Source: Symbiodinium natans
Lineage: Eukaryota; Sar; Dinophyceae; Suessiales; Symbiodiniaceae
NCBI GenBank assembly: GCA_905221605.1
Contig: CAJNDS010002426.1
Span: 331,686 to 395,685, forward strand
Length of the DNA stretch: 64,000 nt
Direction of reading: 5' to 3'
Below the pieces are notes generated by a model that ran no database searches, was not told the DNA's origin, and was given only the letters and a program-made list of their open reading frames with translations. Position numbers and translations under genes: made by a program. Shown here piece after piece: positions 1 through 11,500 of the stretch (the stretch's first letter is position 1; the number at the start of each line of letters is the position of its first letter).

Positions 1-186
1 CCTATACCCATTAGATTGATGGCACGTTCGGTTATTCATCTGGTTTTCATGAAAAGCAACGATCAAAGAGAATAGTACGTGCAAATGCACAAATGCTCTG
101 AATGAAGTAAATACGTGTAGCCGAGAACATCTACTTTTCCATATTTAAATGAAGAGGAAAATAAGGTCAATCACGTAGGGTATATA

Positions 187-432
187 TTGCTCCGGACGTT
201 GAGAGAAGAATGCCGAAAGAATGGGATGGGCGCAATAGCAACAGGTAAGAAAGGGGACAAACGCCTACAGTATTGTAAAGCAGCAGTAGCAACACACGGG
301 GCAGTACAGCATTTGATAGGAGAATATGAAGGTTTTGGCGATTTGGTTGAAACAATGAAAAATAAATGGCCAGAACGAAAGATAAATTACAAGTTTAAAC
401 ATGAAATTAATGGAAGTAATATTCGTAGATAG
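187..432 (+). CDS. hypothetical short ORF, basic, unrecognised
   Basis: An open frame of about 81 codons beginning with a non-ATG codon, rich in Lys, Arg and Glu, ending with a basic segment. I recognise no family. It lies in the AT-rich leading region upstream of the ATPase-like fragment, so it could be a remnant of the same inserted element. A chance ORF is equally possible. No splice signals or start context support it as an expressed gene. Confidence 0.18.
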   Translation: MLRTLREECRKNGMGAIATGKKGDKRLQYCKAAVATHGAVQHLIGEYEGFGDLVETMKNKWPERKINYKFKHEINGSNIRR

Positions 433-1153
433 GATGATTTATCAACTGGTGCTAGTGGTTTGAGATATTCTTGAGGCTCCTTCGTTTTGGTATGACAAGA
501 CTTGTTTGTTTTTTTCACAGAACCACAAGGACATTCTAGCTTAAATGAATGCTCTTGCCAATACTTCTTCTAAGTGTCTTTGTTTCATTGGTATTCTTGT
601 TTCATGCCCTTTGTCTTCTCAGGGCTTTTGTTCCCTAATTCCTTCAGGTAGAACGTTATTTCACTATGTTTTCATAGAACTGCTTACTTCTTTTTTATGT
701 TTGGCTATTGTCTCTACATAGTATTCTTTCTTGGTTCTTCCTGCTACTGAACAGCTCAATGTAGCAATGTCCCTGGTTATTTCACAATCTTTTTTTCGCA
801 GTTCTTCCTTTGAATTTCACGGGCACAGCTCAATATCTCTATCTAAAGATGCTCTTCGCCCAAGTTCTCTCATTTTCTGAAGTTGACATATTTTGTAATT
901 ATAGGACTCTTTACAGGTGATACCTCGTTTATGCCAGAAAAAACCTTTGCTTCACGATTGCGTTGTTGATCATACACATCTTCATCATCATCATCATCAA
1001 TGGTGTTTCCAATGCCATAGATCTTGCCATCGTTATAGTCAATTTTTATCTGTACTATTCTAGTACCTGTATTATCTATTCTTCAAATACCTTAAATTTG
1101 GATAATTACTTTGCGGAGGAGCTTTTATAGAGCGTCTCCAATAATGAAGATTT

Positions 1154-1335
1154 TTGGCACACAAACTAAAATGGAAGCCCAAACAAAATAGACTCCACAA
1201 TATTCTGGTGATATTGGATGGTAAAGCAGATGCTCCTGAAGTAGCACGACATGGCAAATCGCTATATAGTTGGGGTCGTCAGGCAGGTATTTCTGTCGTA
1301 GCATCATCACAAAAGGCATTTATTCCCAGATGGCG
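1154..1335 (+). pseudogene. fragment resembling A32/FtsK-HerA packaging ATPase
   Basis: The frame reads ILVILDGKADAPEVARHG, then a shortened segment with WGRQAGISVVASSQK. This fits the Walker B strand and following helix of A32-like genome-packaging ATPases of large DNA viruses and Maverick/Polinton-type elements, which usually show a hydrophobic strand ending in DD, an HxxLL helix, then RGRH, xIS and a TQ or SQK strand. Here the second acidic residue of Walker B is Gly (LDG), several residues are missing before the RGRH-like point, the Walker A half is not found upstream, and the frame continues into sequence with no recognisable homology. It is best read as a decayed fragment. The family call rests on a short stretch and is moderately sure; whether the source was a virus or a Polinton-like element cannot be told. 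Confidence 0.45.
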
Positions 1336-2661
1336 GCTTGAAAAATGGCGTGATCAGACATGCTCCCCCAACCGTGGAAGCCTGTCAGACTCTACCGCAT
1401 ATGATTTTGAACAGTGTCCTTGTCAATACATCCATTTCCAGCGATGTCAAGAGATCCTGGCCGAAACATCATCCGACCTGCGGCAAACGTGCATGGCTGG
1501 CCATTGCACCGTACAATTGCACAATCTTTGGCGTCGGATGCGGACACTGTGTCAGTCAAACTGACCCTGTCTCATACAACTTTCAGAGCATAGACTCATG
1601 CTTCAGGTCGTGCGCAAGAGGAAAGGAGTGCCGCTTACCTTTGCCCAGAGTGCGTGAAGCTTAACTTCGCAGCTCGCACTCTACACGCATGCGTTCCATA
1701 TCCTCTGGCTTTGCAATACATTCTCGCCCAGGGAAGGGGCTTCTACTTCTCCCCCGCCTTCACGTCACGACTCACGACCAGAGAGCGCATGATCACCAGT
1801 GCGTTCCAGACCCATTCGATGAGCGCTGGCACAAGCGTGCCACGGAGAGGATGCTTGAGGAGTTGGGGGGTTCAACTTCAGAGAGCACAGACAAGACCAT
1901 CTGCGGCCTGCGTGACCAGGTTCCCAGAGTAGATCGCTTAAATCTGGCCGGGACAATCGAGACGCAATACGTGTGCAAACTTTGCTGCGTACGTCAAAGC
2001 TGTGAAGCTTCCGATCGTCACGACATGCAGGCCCCGTTGTGAGATTGACTTCAAAATCGTCTTTATAAACGCAATATACAATCTGTGTGACATGATATGT
2101 AGCTCAAATCATCGCATGATTAATTTAGGCGGTAACTGAGCGTGAAATGAATGCTATAAGATATTGTCCTACTTGTAAGATATGTAGAAGTCATGTAGCG
2201 CTTGAAAGCCTCAACAAAAACAAGAAGGCTTAAACCGGCGGATTTGTAAGAGGCAGTGCCTCGTACAAGTTATATCCAACTCTTTGCAAGGGCTCTAAGC
2301 GCAACTTTTTAAAATCTTTAAAGTTAGAACTCATGGAGAAAAGACTCATGGTAATTCTCGCAAATATAAAACAATTACTAAGCCAATGGATAAAGACAGT
2401 GATGCTTGCAAGAGTCATTTAGATACCAAAGTAGATGTTGAACATTATGAGATTGAATACGATGGCGACAGGCGGCTATATTCTGTAGTGCTGTGCTTGG
2501 CAAGAACTATATTTTTCAAAAGCACATGTACAGCGTTGGGAACTTATATATCCATATAAATGAATGACAGAAGTTCTGGATATACAAGCAAACAGCGACT
2601 TGAACCTCGCAAGGACTGAAGTTATGGAAGCCTTAACTGGTGTATCGTATATGGAAAACAA

Positions 2662-2844
2662 TTGCACGACCATGGTTTATGTAAGGGACGGAGAATGTTT
2701 GTTGCCATTGTGGATGCGAGGACACCAGACGATTTGAGAAGAGAAAAGCAACAAAAAGAAAGAGCTGATTTCATTCTTCATAGAAATTCTTCCTTCACCT
2801 TGGGGTGGCAAATGCTGTGTGAGGATTCTACCGAGGCGGCGTAG
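2662..2844 (+). CDS. hypothetical short ORF, unrecognised
   Basis: About 60 codons open to a TAG stop just before the first intron-type DNA of the window. The peptide has a charged middle (KQQKERAD) and no domain I recognise. It may be a piece of the same decayed AT-rich element that covers 1-2.85 kb. Chance is a real alternative. Confidence 0.15.
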   Translation: MHDHGLCKGRRMFVAIVDARTPDDLRREKQQKERADFILHRNSSFTLGWQMLCEDSTEAA

Positions 2845-3252
2845 CCCAGTTAAGGGATATAATCTCTGGGGATGACCTCAGACCTCTTGAGGATAGTGGT
2901 TATAGACTGGGCCAGGTTGTTTAGGTGTTTTTGTTTTTGGACTGTGCTGTAAGTACTGTATTGGTTGTGGTGACTTGCTTTGTTTCTGGGTTGTGTTATT
3001 TGGAAAGGTTGAGTTCGTAGGCGGGTTGAGACAAGGTCTGGAAGCGTAGGGGGGTCCATGACGTGATCCCTGGGGTTAGCACCTGCTTGATGCCCTGCAA
3101 GGGTTCCTGTTCTAATACGCCCGTTGCATTGAGGTTTAGGGCTTAGGTTTCTGACGTGGAGAACTGGCCATTTATCATCCTTGAAGCTTGTAAAGTAAGC
3201 CCTAAACCTTGGGATGTTCACCCGGAGGTCACAGATGGTCATCGTAGGGTGC

Positions 3253-3362
3253 GGGGTTTGAGTTGGGATGTTCTCCCTTATACTGACAGTCCTTCATAGG
3301 GATCATAGAACCCCTACGATAATCCCTATTATGGGCTGTTAGTTGAAGGGGAACATGCCAAG
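3253..3362 (+). mobile_element. TIR element, family II (TTGGGATGTTC ends)
   Basis: A roughly 105-bp element starting TTGGGATGTTCTCCCTTAT and ending with the inverted counterpart GGGGAACATGCCAA. The interior carries a second inverted pair around CCCTATTATGGG. The same ends recur at 11,095, 15,220-15,301 and 45,906-45,979, so this is a dispersed short inverted-repeat family. It is non-coding. Confidence 0.6.
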
Positions 3363-3858
3363 TTTGGGGCCTCTTCTGCGGGGGTTCCTAGAAGGAGGAT
3401 TAGAGTATTTGTGGGTGGCAAAAAACAAAGCGCGCTTGTTCGTCGACGTTGCGGACATACCGACTTCCTTGGGAACCACATGAACCCTAAAATTGGGAAC
3501 AAGAACCCTGCACGACTCTAATCCGTTAATCCCCATCTCGACATCTGTACCCGAGGCTATCACCAGATTGGGAGGAAGAAGAGGCAGACTTTGCGAACAA
3601 GTGGCGGCCTCAGCAATCGCCCACTGAGACAAAGTCCAGCTACTGTAGCTTTTGGCTGATTTGCAAGCTGTGGAATGGTTGCATGAACTTTGTTCCTTGT
3701 GGTATTCTTCTATGTGTTAGTTCTCGAAAGATGTGAAGTCGGCTCAGTCCATGCTTTAGTGCAAGTAGCAGCAATCAGTCAAGGAACACACAACGATGCA
3801 GGTAATGGCACACGGCGTGGGTGTGTGTGTGTGTGTGTGGGCGTGTGCGCGTGTTTGT

Positions 3859-3951
3859 GACCCTAAACCCTAAACCCAAAACCCTGAACCCAAAACCCTG
3901 AACCCTAAACCCGTAAACCCTAAACCCTAACCGTTAAACCCTAAACCCTTT
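3859..3951 (-). repeat. degenerate CCCTAAA telomere-like array
   Basis: About a dozen imperfect CCCTAAA units (variants CCCAAAA, CCCTGAA) directly after a GT-rich microsatellite at about 3820-3845. It is interstitial, with unique sequence on both sides. A smaller TTTAGGG-type stretch follows at about 4045-4080. The rest of 3.36-4.57 kb holds no exon I could place. Confidence 0.8.
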
Positions 3952-4578
3952 GGTTCATGTAGTCCACAGCAAGCCTGGAGACCTGGAATTCCGCCCACGG
4001 GCTGTCTACGTTCGTTTAGACTCCAAGTGGGGGGGGGAGGGGGTTTAGGGCTTGGGGTTTGGGTTTTGGGGTTTAGGGATACCCATTCTGGGGTCCCTTC
4101 TTGGGGTTTCGATTCTATTTGGGGCAGAAAAGGGGGTACCATTTTTGGGGAAATGCCCCAGATGTGTCGAGTCTACTCAGGATGGAAACATTGTCTTGCT
4201 GATGCTGTTGCCGCATCAAAACTATTTCGCATCTCTTCACGAATGAAATGAGGAAATCACCCACAGGTTTGATGGTTTACAAGGTTCACGACAAGTGGAA
4301 CAGAGGAATGAAACAGCAGAGAGTGCTCTGCAAATGCAGAACGGCAATGGTCGCGCAAGTGGCCAGGATCAGGACCCAGAGTTCAGGGCTTGTGGGTATC
4401 GCATCCACTGTGTATGGTATAGTTCTTCGATGACGGTTTCTGCTTGAAGCTCACGACATGAAACGATTCATTGGCAGTCAACACAGACAACCTGCTGTTG
4501 CTGAAGTTGTGCTTGTTCCCTGCACCTACACCCTAAACCCTAAACCCTGGACCAGGAAGCTAGCAGCTGAGGTTTCAG

Positions 4579-6050
4579 ATCGATTTGAGGATCGAGCGGG
4601 CGCACAAGTTCTATGTGCGGCAAATTCTTTTTGTGACCTACCTGAGCTTTAGCGGCAACGAGAGGGGTTGCAGAGGAGGTTTCCTGGCCCTGGGTGTACA
4701 GCCCCAAACCCTGAACCCTAAACCCTAAACCCCAAACCCTAAACCCAAAGACTTGGAAAGCCGAGGATCACTCTGACGTCCTGTACACCTCTGTTCATGC
4801 ATCCTGAGGATATGGGAGACAGGTCTCTCGGCCTCGTCAGCACATCACAAGATTCAGAATATTTAGGGTTTTGGGTTTAGCGCTTAGGGAAGAATACTCA
4901 GAACTTTTGAATAACAAGATGTGCAATAGTAGCAATGTTGCAACATTTTGTAAGCATATGGCTCATATGGCGCATAGTGCTTGAGGTGCATGAGTGCTTG
5001 TGTGATCTTGCGGTTCCAACGCAGTTCACGTTGGGAATCGCATGCATGGTGTTGTGCTCTTCTGGTCCCAGAAGCTAGGCAAACGAGTACGTACCCTACT
5101 CCTTTCTGTTCAAGAAGTTGGCTGTTGACAGAGACCTCACCCTAAACCCGAAACCCTACACCCTAAACCCTAAGCCCTGATATGGCGATGCTGTTCACCC
5201 CGCGGAGGCTGAGTGTCTATGGTGGTGGCCTGCTGACTTTGGTGGCCTTCAAGTACGGGGTCATGGACCATCTCCCCAGTGTACCGTACTCGACCTTTAC
5301 GGATTCATACTTGTTCCTCCAAGCGCACTTGGTGCGACTTTTTTTCTCAAAACACATGGCAATGCACGGGTTGGATGGACCTTGTTCGAGTTCTTTTTTG
5401 GTGCGGCGGAAACCGCATCCTCTTGCAAGAGCATCGGCTGAGGCTATGGCAGATGGTGACCATAACCATGTGTACCCTCGAATCGCTGATCGCATATCGC
5501 CTGAAGGACTACAACCAGGACGCAGTTTACTTTGGACTTAGATGTACCTGCTGCCACTGGTGCATCGCCGTTGCAAAGTCTTACCGGTCTGTTGGCAAGG
5601 CACGGTCACAACATGTTGAGGCTCTACAAAATGGAAGAGTCTTGCAGGAGCTGGTCGACTGGATCGAAAACATAACATTCTTCTCAGCCGCTTGGCTACG
5701 CGTAAAGCCAGCGTTTTTGCACTCGTCAATGATGCTGATATCGTATACGTTTCCTTTATCCCAAGTGGACAGGGTCATTGTCTAAAAAAGAAGAAGGAGC
5801 AGCCTAACCAAGCCTTACTTACCCTGGTCATCCAAAACCTCATACCAGGATTGAAGACGCTCTGAATTTCCTGCGCTGTGTGAACGTTGCATGCCAGAAC
5901 TGCGGCCCGAGATCGTAGAAGCTTTGATCCCAGCCCTTCTCGCAAGGGATGCAAGCTCAGCTTGTGCGGGCGATAGAGAGATATTGCCTATCCCCCCTTT
6001 GCCACCTGATATCATTAATTTTATACACGAGAAATATACCAAAAACAAAA

Positions 6051-6081
<31 letters not shown>

Positions 6082-6455
6082 CGCTATCATTTTTATATAA
6101 TTTTATATATAGAATAGCGTGATTTTCTCAAAAGGACAACCGAAAAAAGGGTCCCCGAAATTTGAGCAATTGTCCAGACGCAACATCTTTAGGCTGTCCT
6201 GAAGCCTTCAGCCGAGAGTCGTTCTGGGCCATGCAAACGGCCAGCCGTTTAACATGCAAGTCATGCCGAACACCCCTTTAGGGTTTAGGGTTTAGGGTTT
6301 AGGTTTTAGGGGTTAGGGTTTAGGGTTTAGGGTTGACCTTGAGAAGTGAGACGACACGTTTAAGCCGCGCCTCAAGCATGCAACAAAGCCCCGAGGTCGT
6401 TGCAATCTGGACACTGACTCTGATGATGGTATGGTGCTGCAAGCCGCGATGCAGA
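4579..6455 (+). CDS. Cys-loop (pentameric ligand-gated) ion channel, partial, multi-exon
   Basis: Exons covering the channel part of a pentameric ligand-gated ion channel, a plasma-membrane channel opened by a small ligand. M1 exon, about 4579-4652: RIERAHKFYVRQILFVTYL. M1-M2 linker exon, 4766-4822: LFMHPEDMGD, ending in a GT donor with phase 2. M2 exon, 5208-5322: RLSVYGGGLLTLVAFKY, then the typical M2-M3 loop LPSVPYSTFTDSY. M3 exon from 5453 to about 5540: MVTITMCTLESLIAYRL. The intron at 5323-5452 is GC-AG, and phases agree across the 4822/5208 and 5322/5453 joins. A hydrophobic exon at 6396-6455 (VVAIWTLTLMMVWCC followed by basic residues) may be M4. The ligand-binding beta-sandwich exons were not located; they should lie in 3.4-4.6 kb or be missing. 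The LPxVPYxTxxDxY loop makes the family call fairly firm; ligand and ion selectivity cannot be read. Confidence 0.68.
6049..6112. repeat. TA-rich microsatellite
   Basis: A run of TATATA with imperfect flanks, inside the channel gene's presumed M3-M4 intron. Confidence 0.85.
6276..6335 (+). repeat. TTTAGGG telomere-like array
   Basis: About eight TTTAGGG units with two variant units (TTTTAGG, GGTTAGG), between the M3 and candidate M4 exons of the ion channel gene. Confidence 0.85.
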
Positions 6456-6469
6456 AAGGCATGGGATGA

Positions 6470-8480
6470 TGTGTCCGAGACACCCGGCAGGCACTACGCT
6501 GACTCAAGAAACCCATATGGGCATTTCCAAGAATAGTTGGGGTACCCTTACTATACCCCAAAATATATCAGCCCCCAAAAGGGCACCTCTATATTTTGGG
6601 CAACTCTCACGGGGTCGACAATCCATACCCCATTGCAACATCTGAACCATCTGGGGCCGAATCTGGGGAGTGTTTCACGTGTGTTGGGCGGTGTTCGGAT
6701 TGATTGGCACGCTGCCCAATTTCTGGAACCATTATCTTGAACTAGGCAAGCAGAAGATGATACAGGGCTTGGTGGGGGGCATGTCCAGGCAACATGAGCA
6801 TGTCGGAATATGCCCGGTGCTGGCCGGTGTCGTGTAGTAGCCGTAGTCCTGCAAAAGTTGCGCACCACTCATCCGTCGCCCGAACAAACTTGCTACTAGT
6901 AGGTTGAAAGCAGGGCTTCTGCAGCTGCATCCTTGCTTTACATGTGGGGTTCGGGTGCCCCAACAAGGGGCCGTAATCGAGGGAGCTGACCATGTAGCTT
7001 TCTTGAGTCCGTATACATCCTCGTCCATTGTTGTGTGTCAAACTCTCTCTGTGACCATGAGGAATCTTGGCTTTCTTCTGGCTGGCTCTTAGGACTTTAA
7101 CCTCTTGGGTTTTTCTAGAAACTACAAGAAGGAGCCCAAAAGTTAAACTTCTCGGCGAGCTTCAGAAGTCAGCCAAGGAATGACGATGACCCTATGAGGG
7201 TACCCAAGAACTTGCCTTCGTTCTTTTCACACAGCCGCTTGGCCCAATGGATGCACTGGCAGCTGCAATCGCCTTTCCTTCTGCCTACTTGCTTTGCCGC
7301 GCTTTTGGGCATCTTGCTTGTTTAGGGTTTTTTGGCCCCCAAAACCCCAAAATCCCTGAACCCGAAGACCCTAAACCTCTAACGCCTAAAACTCAGTGCC
7401 AGGTGAGTTTCGCCAAATCACATCTCCGAGTCGAAAGGAACGGACGTGAGGCTCCACGGGTCAAAGTTGGAGCTTTCGGCGATCGCAGGATGCAATTGGA
7501 TGCAAATTCAGCATTGATGGGCCAGCATTTGGCCTCAAAATGCTTGGCACTCTGCTCCCTCGAAGCTGGTGAGCATTGGTGAGGTTTTTGTGCATGACTC
7601 GTCTCGGTGAAACGTATCATTGACCGTGAGAGGAGGGGTCAGGCAGTCCTCGTGCCGTTTCGGATGCCGGTTGCCACCCCCTCCCCGGCTTTTTGTACAG
7701 CCATGCGAGGCGAATACAAAAAAGGCCCCGAACATCCCTAAGCCCATGAAGATGATATATATAATTTAATGCATATAGTATGTAATATAAGTCAATATCC
7801 ATATCAATATCAATATCAACATAAATATAAATGTAAGTATAGGTATAAGCATAAATGTATATATAGAACATACACATACATATGCATATATGTATATATG
7901 TATATGTATGTATGTATATGTGTGTATATATATATAGTTTTATACACCGGATGGTCACCTCAAACTCAACCCGAAACCCTTACAGGCGAAGCTTCAGGGG
8001 AGCTCCTAGCTGGTTGTGTTTTCACAACAGAACAATACAACAACTTTACGAACGAAATCATACCCAAATAATCATGACATGATATGCGAATGAGCATGTA
8101 TCTATACATTTGCGCACCGCGGGCCCACCCTCATCCCCTCTCCCCCCCCCCCCCTTCCGCGTCGCCTTTCTCTTGCATGCTTTCTTGATCAGTTCTGTTG
8201 CCATAGCTTCCCCATCTCTTGCTGATGTGACCTTCAGCCGCTTCGGCTGCAGTATCCGGTATTGGACCAATGGACAATCGCGTTCTGGAGCTCAGCGCAC
8301 CTTACTGGGTCATGCCCTCACATTCTCATGTGGATTCATTAGGTGCATGTTGATCTCTTGGACATTCCTAGAAGCACCCTGTGGCTGAGGCTGCAGCAGA
8401 TATCTCTAGGGCGGTTGCATTTCATAGACAGGACTGACAACGCTGCGGACGCTGCATGCCATCAGACACCGATCGACTTA
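6470..8480. other. intergenic/intronic stretch, no gene recognised
   Basis: Contains a palindromic TIR-like segment at about 6540-6650, a short CCCTAAA-like stretch near 7330-7390 and a long TATG/TATA microsatellite at about 7745-7945. A hydrophobic frame at 7240-7325 could be a membrane segment but has no supporting neighbour exon. A C-run and G/C-rich patch lies at 8110-8160. I see no convincing exon here. Confidence 0.5.
7745..7945. repeat. TATA/CATA imperfect microsatellite
   Basis: About 200 bp of imperfect ATATAC, CATATA and TATATG runs between the channel and transporter genes. Confidence 0.85.
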
Positions 8481-8506
8481 TGACTGTCAGGACGAAGGCA
8501 TCTTGC

Positions 8507-11500
8507 ATGTCCAAAGTTGAAGGTCCACCCGATGAAGAGGCGTTGGACGGACATGTCTTCGGCAAACAGAATTTCTTTGAAATGTTTCTACTGCTATATT
8601 GCTATATGTGTATATTATCGTAGATTTACATTACTATATTGCCGTACTCCTATACTACTATATTGGCATATTCTTATATGAATAAACGAATGTATTGGCA
8701 TTACTATACTTAGACAGTCATTTATGATGATATTCTTATGTCATGATATTGTTATAGTGGTATGCTCGCCAGGTGACTCCAGAAAATGGCAAAGCCGACC
8801 TGCAGGCCCGGGTTAGGCATGCTTTACCCGTCTGACTGACTGCAAGCCAAAGCCCTCAACCCTGGACGGTCTTTTAGGGTTTAGGGTTTAGGGTTTAGGG
8901 TTTAGGGTTTAGGGTTTAGGGTTTGCCCAAGCTGGCTTTGAGGTTGAGTCCTGACTGACATTCAGCCCAGGACATCATCAATCAAGTTGGCTTGGGCCCA
9001 GCGCAGATCTTTTGGGGAGTCCTGGGGGGTGGCATTTGGCTTGCGGATGGCGCAGAGCTACTTCTGGTCAGTTCGGTGACGAGGCGAGTACTCCCTAAAC
9101 CCTAAACCCTAAACCCTCAACCCTAAACCCTAAACCCTTTGTACGGCTGCGGAGCTTGGTAGAAGTGCTGGATGTGCAGGAATACTCAATCAGCACGTGT
9201 GTGCCTGCCGACCGACGTTCGGTTTCAGTTCTTTTGCAAAGTGCCTTTAGGGCGACGATGTTTGCTGCTAGCAGCTATGTTTGCGCCGAAAGGCAACGCA
9301 GTGTCTAGACGCCGAAATTATGAGGAAACTGCGAAACCTGTTTGTGCCCCGACAACGGACACAATTACATTGTTGCATGATTAGATTTTGACGCTTGTAC
9401 ATTATTGCATGACTACATTAGTACATGGTTACATGAGTACATTATTACATCATTTTATTGTATTACATTATTACATAATGGTTTTATCACAATGTAGTTT
9501 TTTATTTTTATTTTTATTTTTAAATTATTTGTCTTTGTACCAGTACGTCGTTTTATCACTCACTAGGTTTTTCATGCTACTATATTCGTATATACTATTG
9601 TCAAGCTATTGTCTTCGTATATACTTATGTAGTTATTTCGTCATAGGGTTGCACTATGGTATTACTATATGACTATATGGTTATTCGATTACATTACTTT
9701 GTTAATGTATTCTTATATTGTTTTCTTCTATTGTTATTTCATGATGGACTCATCACATTTTTCGCTCATCCCCACGCAGAAGTTGTGGAACCTCGAAGGA
9801 TGGGGTGGGGGGTGTCCGGTCACCCGGTACAGAGGCCAGACGTGGCGGGCACAGCTGAGAAGCTCCATCAGCACCTAACTCTGGGGTAAACAAAATCTGG
9901 GATGCTGACCCGAAACCCTGGTGCCAGAGTGATGCGGCACCTCCCAGTCAAATGGCGGCTTTGGGCACGTCCTTTTGATGGAGCCAGCGGAGTTGGCACG
10001 ACCGATTCATGAACCTCACGGGGTTGGATGACATTTCACAGATTCCGACGGATGTCAAAGGGATCCGAGCAACAAAACAGCATTTGTGCTGATATATACA
10101 TATATATATATACAGCCCACCCTCATGCCTTGCAGTGTTTGGAGCTTACGCCTCTTTGTGGCGCACAAGCTGAAGTGCATGCAAAACCAATGCATTCTTG
10201 GATGCTGCTGCGAGGTCTTTGCAAACCGAGTGGCATTTGACGTCGTACATGAAAGGTATAATCGCAGCTTGCAAAGTTTCAGCATTTTGCAGAGTGGGAC
10301 GGAGGGAGAGAGGGAAGGGTTGCGGTGACGAAGACGGACATAGGGAGGGAGAGCGAGAGTGGGAGAGAGAGAGAGAGCGCGAGAGAGAAAACATAATTGT
10401 GGGGCTTCTTGGGCCGAATTCGATCCAGCATCATGGCACTTGAAAAGGTCGGCAACCCCCGACGGAGAGACGGAGAAAGACAAGGAGAAGTAGGATGAAG
10501 ATAGCTTTGGGGTCATCTTTGGCACTGAGGTTTCTGCAGTGTACCTGGGAATTCTCATAGGCAACTATATAGTCCTTCTATAACTAAGATAGGCAACCAT
10601 ACAATCCCTCTATACCCTTGAACCAAGGTGTCTGCGGTGTACCTGGGAATTCTCATAGGCAACTACTCAAGTGGGCCTTTTAGCCAGCGCTTTGGCCGAC
10701 GAGAGATGGTCATTGCCTCGTCCCGGGCCCAGTTGCTCCAATCGCTTGCAAGGCACAGCACTCCATCGGGTTTAGGGTTTAGGGTTTGCCCTTCCATTGT
10801 CGAGCAAAGGTGTGGTGCAAGCGCCTCTTGCTTTGAAGCTGCCGAGGTATTCCGGCATCTTCCTTTGTGGAATCTTGAGCTGCGTGAGTGCTTCTGCCTT
10901 GGAATTTCTGGCCATCAGATTCGTTGGTGGCTTCTTCATCGGTCTAGGCCGCTTCGAGTAGTGTCGGATCTTTAGGATTTTGGGTTAGACAGGTAATATG
11001 ATATTGTACGAATAGCACGGCATATTGAGTCGCAGGCTTATATAAGACAGTATCACTAAGGTACTATAAATTTCTACTAGGTTTAGGGTTGGGATGCTCC
11101 CCCCATACCAAAAGTCCTTAATCGGGATTACAGCAAAGGTATTGTAATCCCGACTAAGGAGTGTGAGTTTAAGGGGGGACATCCCAAGTTTAGGGCGAGA
11201 CGTTCTGAGATGGAGAGGCTAAACCCTAAACCCTAAACCCTAAACCCTAAACCCTAAACCCTAAACCCTAAACCCTAAACCCTAAACCCTAAACCCTAAA
11301 CCCTAAACCCTAAACCCTAGAGAGATGGCGAGGCCAGCCTGCCTGGCTCGCAATCAGCTCCGAAGTTACCCCGCCTGCATGGAGAATCTCCATGAGTGCC
11401 TGCACCCAGTCCCTCTTCGTGTTTGGCGAGCTGCGGCCCGGATGAACTCGGGGTTTAGGGTTTAGGGTTTAGGGTTTAGGGTGTAGGGTTTAGGGTTTAG

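Larger units (their letters stand above)
1..2850. other. AT-rich gene-poor region with decayed ORFs
   Basis: This stretch is clearly richer in A+T than the rest of the window and has none of the TTTAGGG arrays that fill 3-46 kb. It holds only short open frames. One fragment near 1.15-1.34 kb resembles a viral-type packaging ATPase and is listed separately. A short ATC/TCA microsatellite lies at about 978-1000. The compositional contrast suggests an old insertion of foreign or viral-like DNA, but only the ATPase fragment supports that. Confidence 0.45.

Noticed and set aside
8110-8160. C-rich patch as a promoter or CpG-type element
   Set aside because: Only a homopolymer C-run and GC-rich neighbourhood are visible; dinoflagellate promoters have no signature I can read here.
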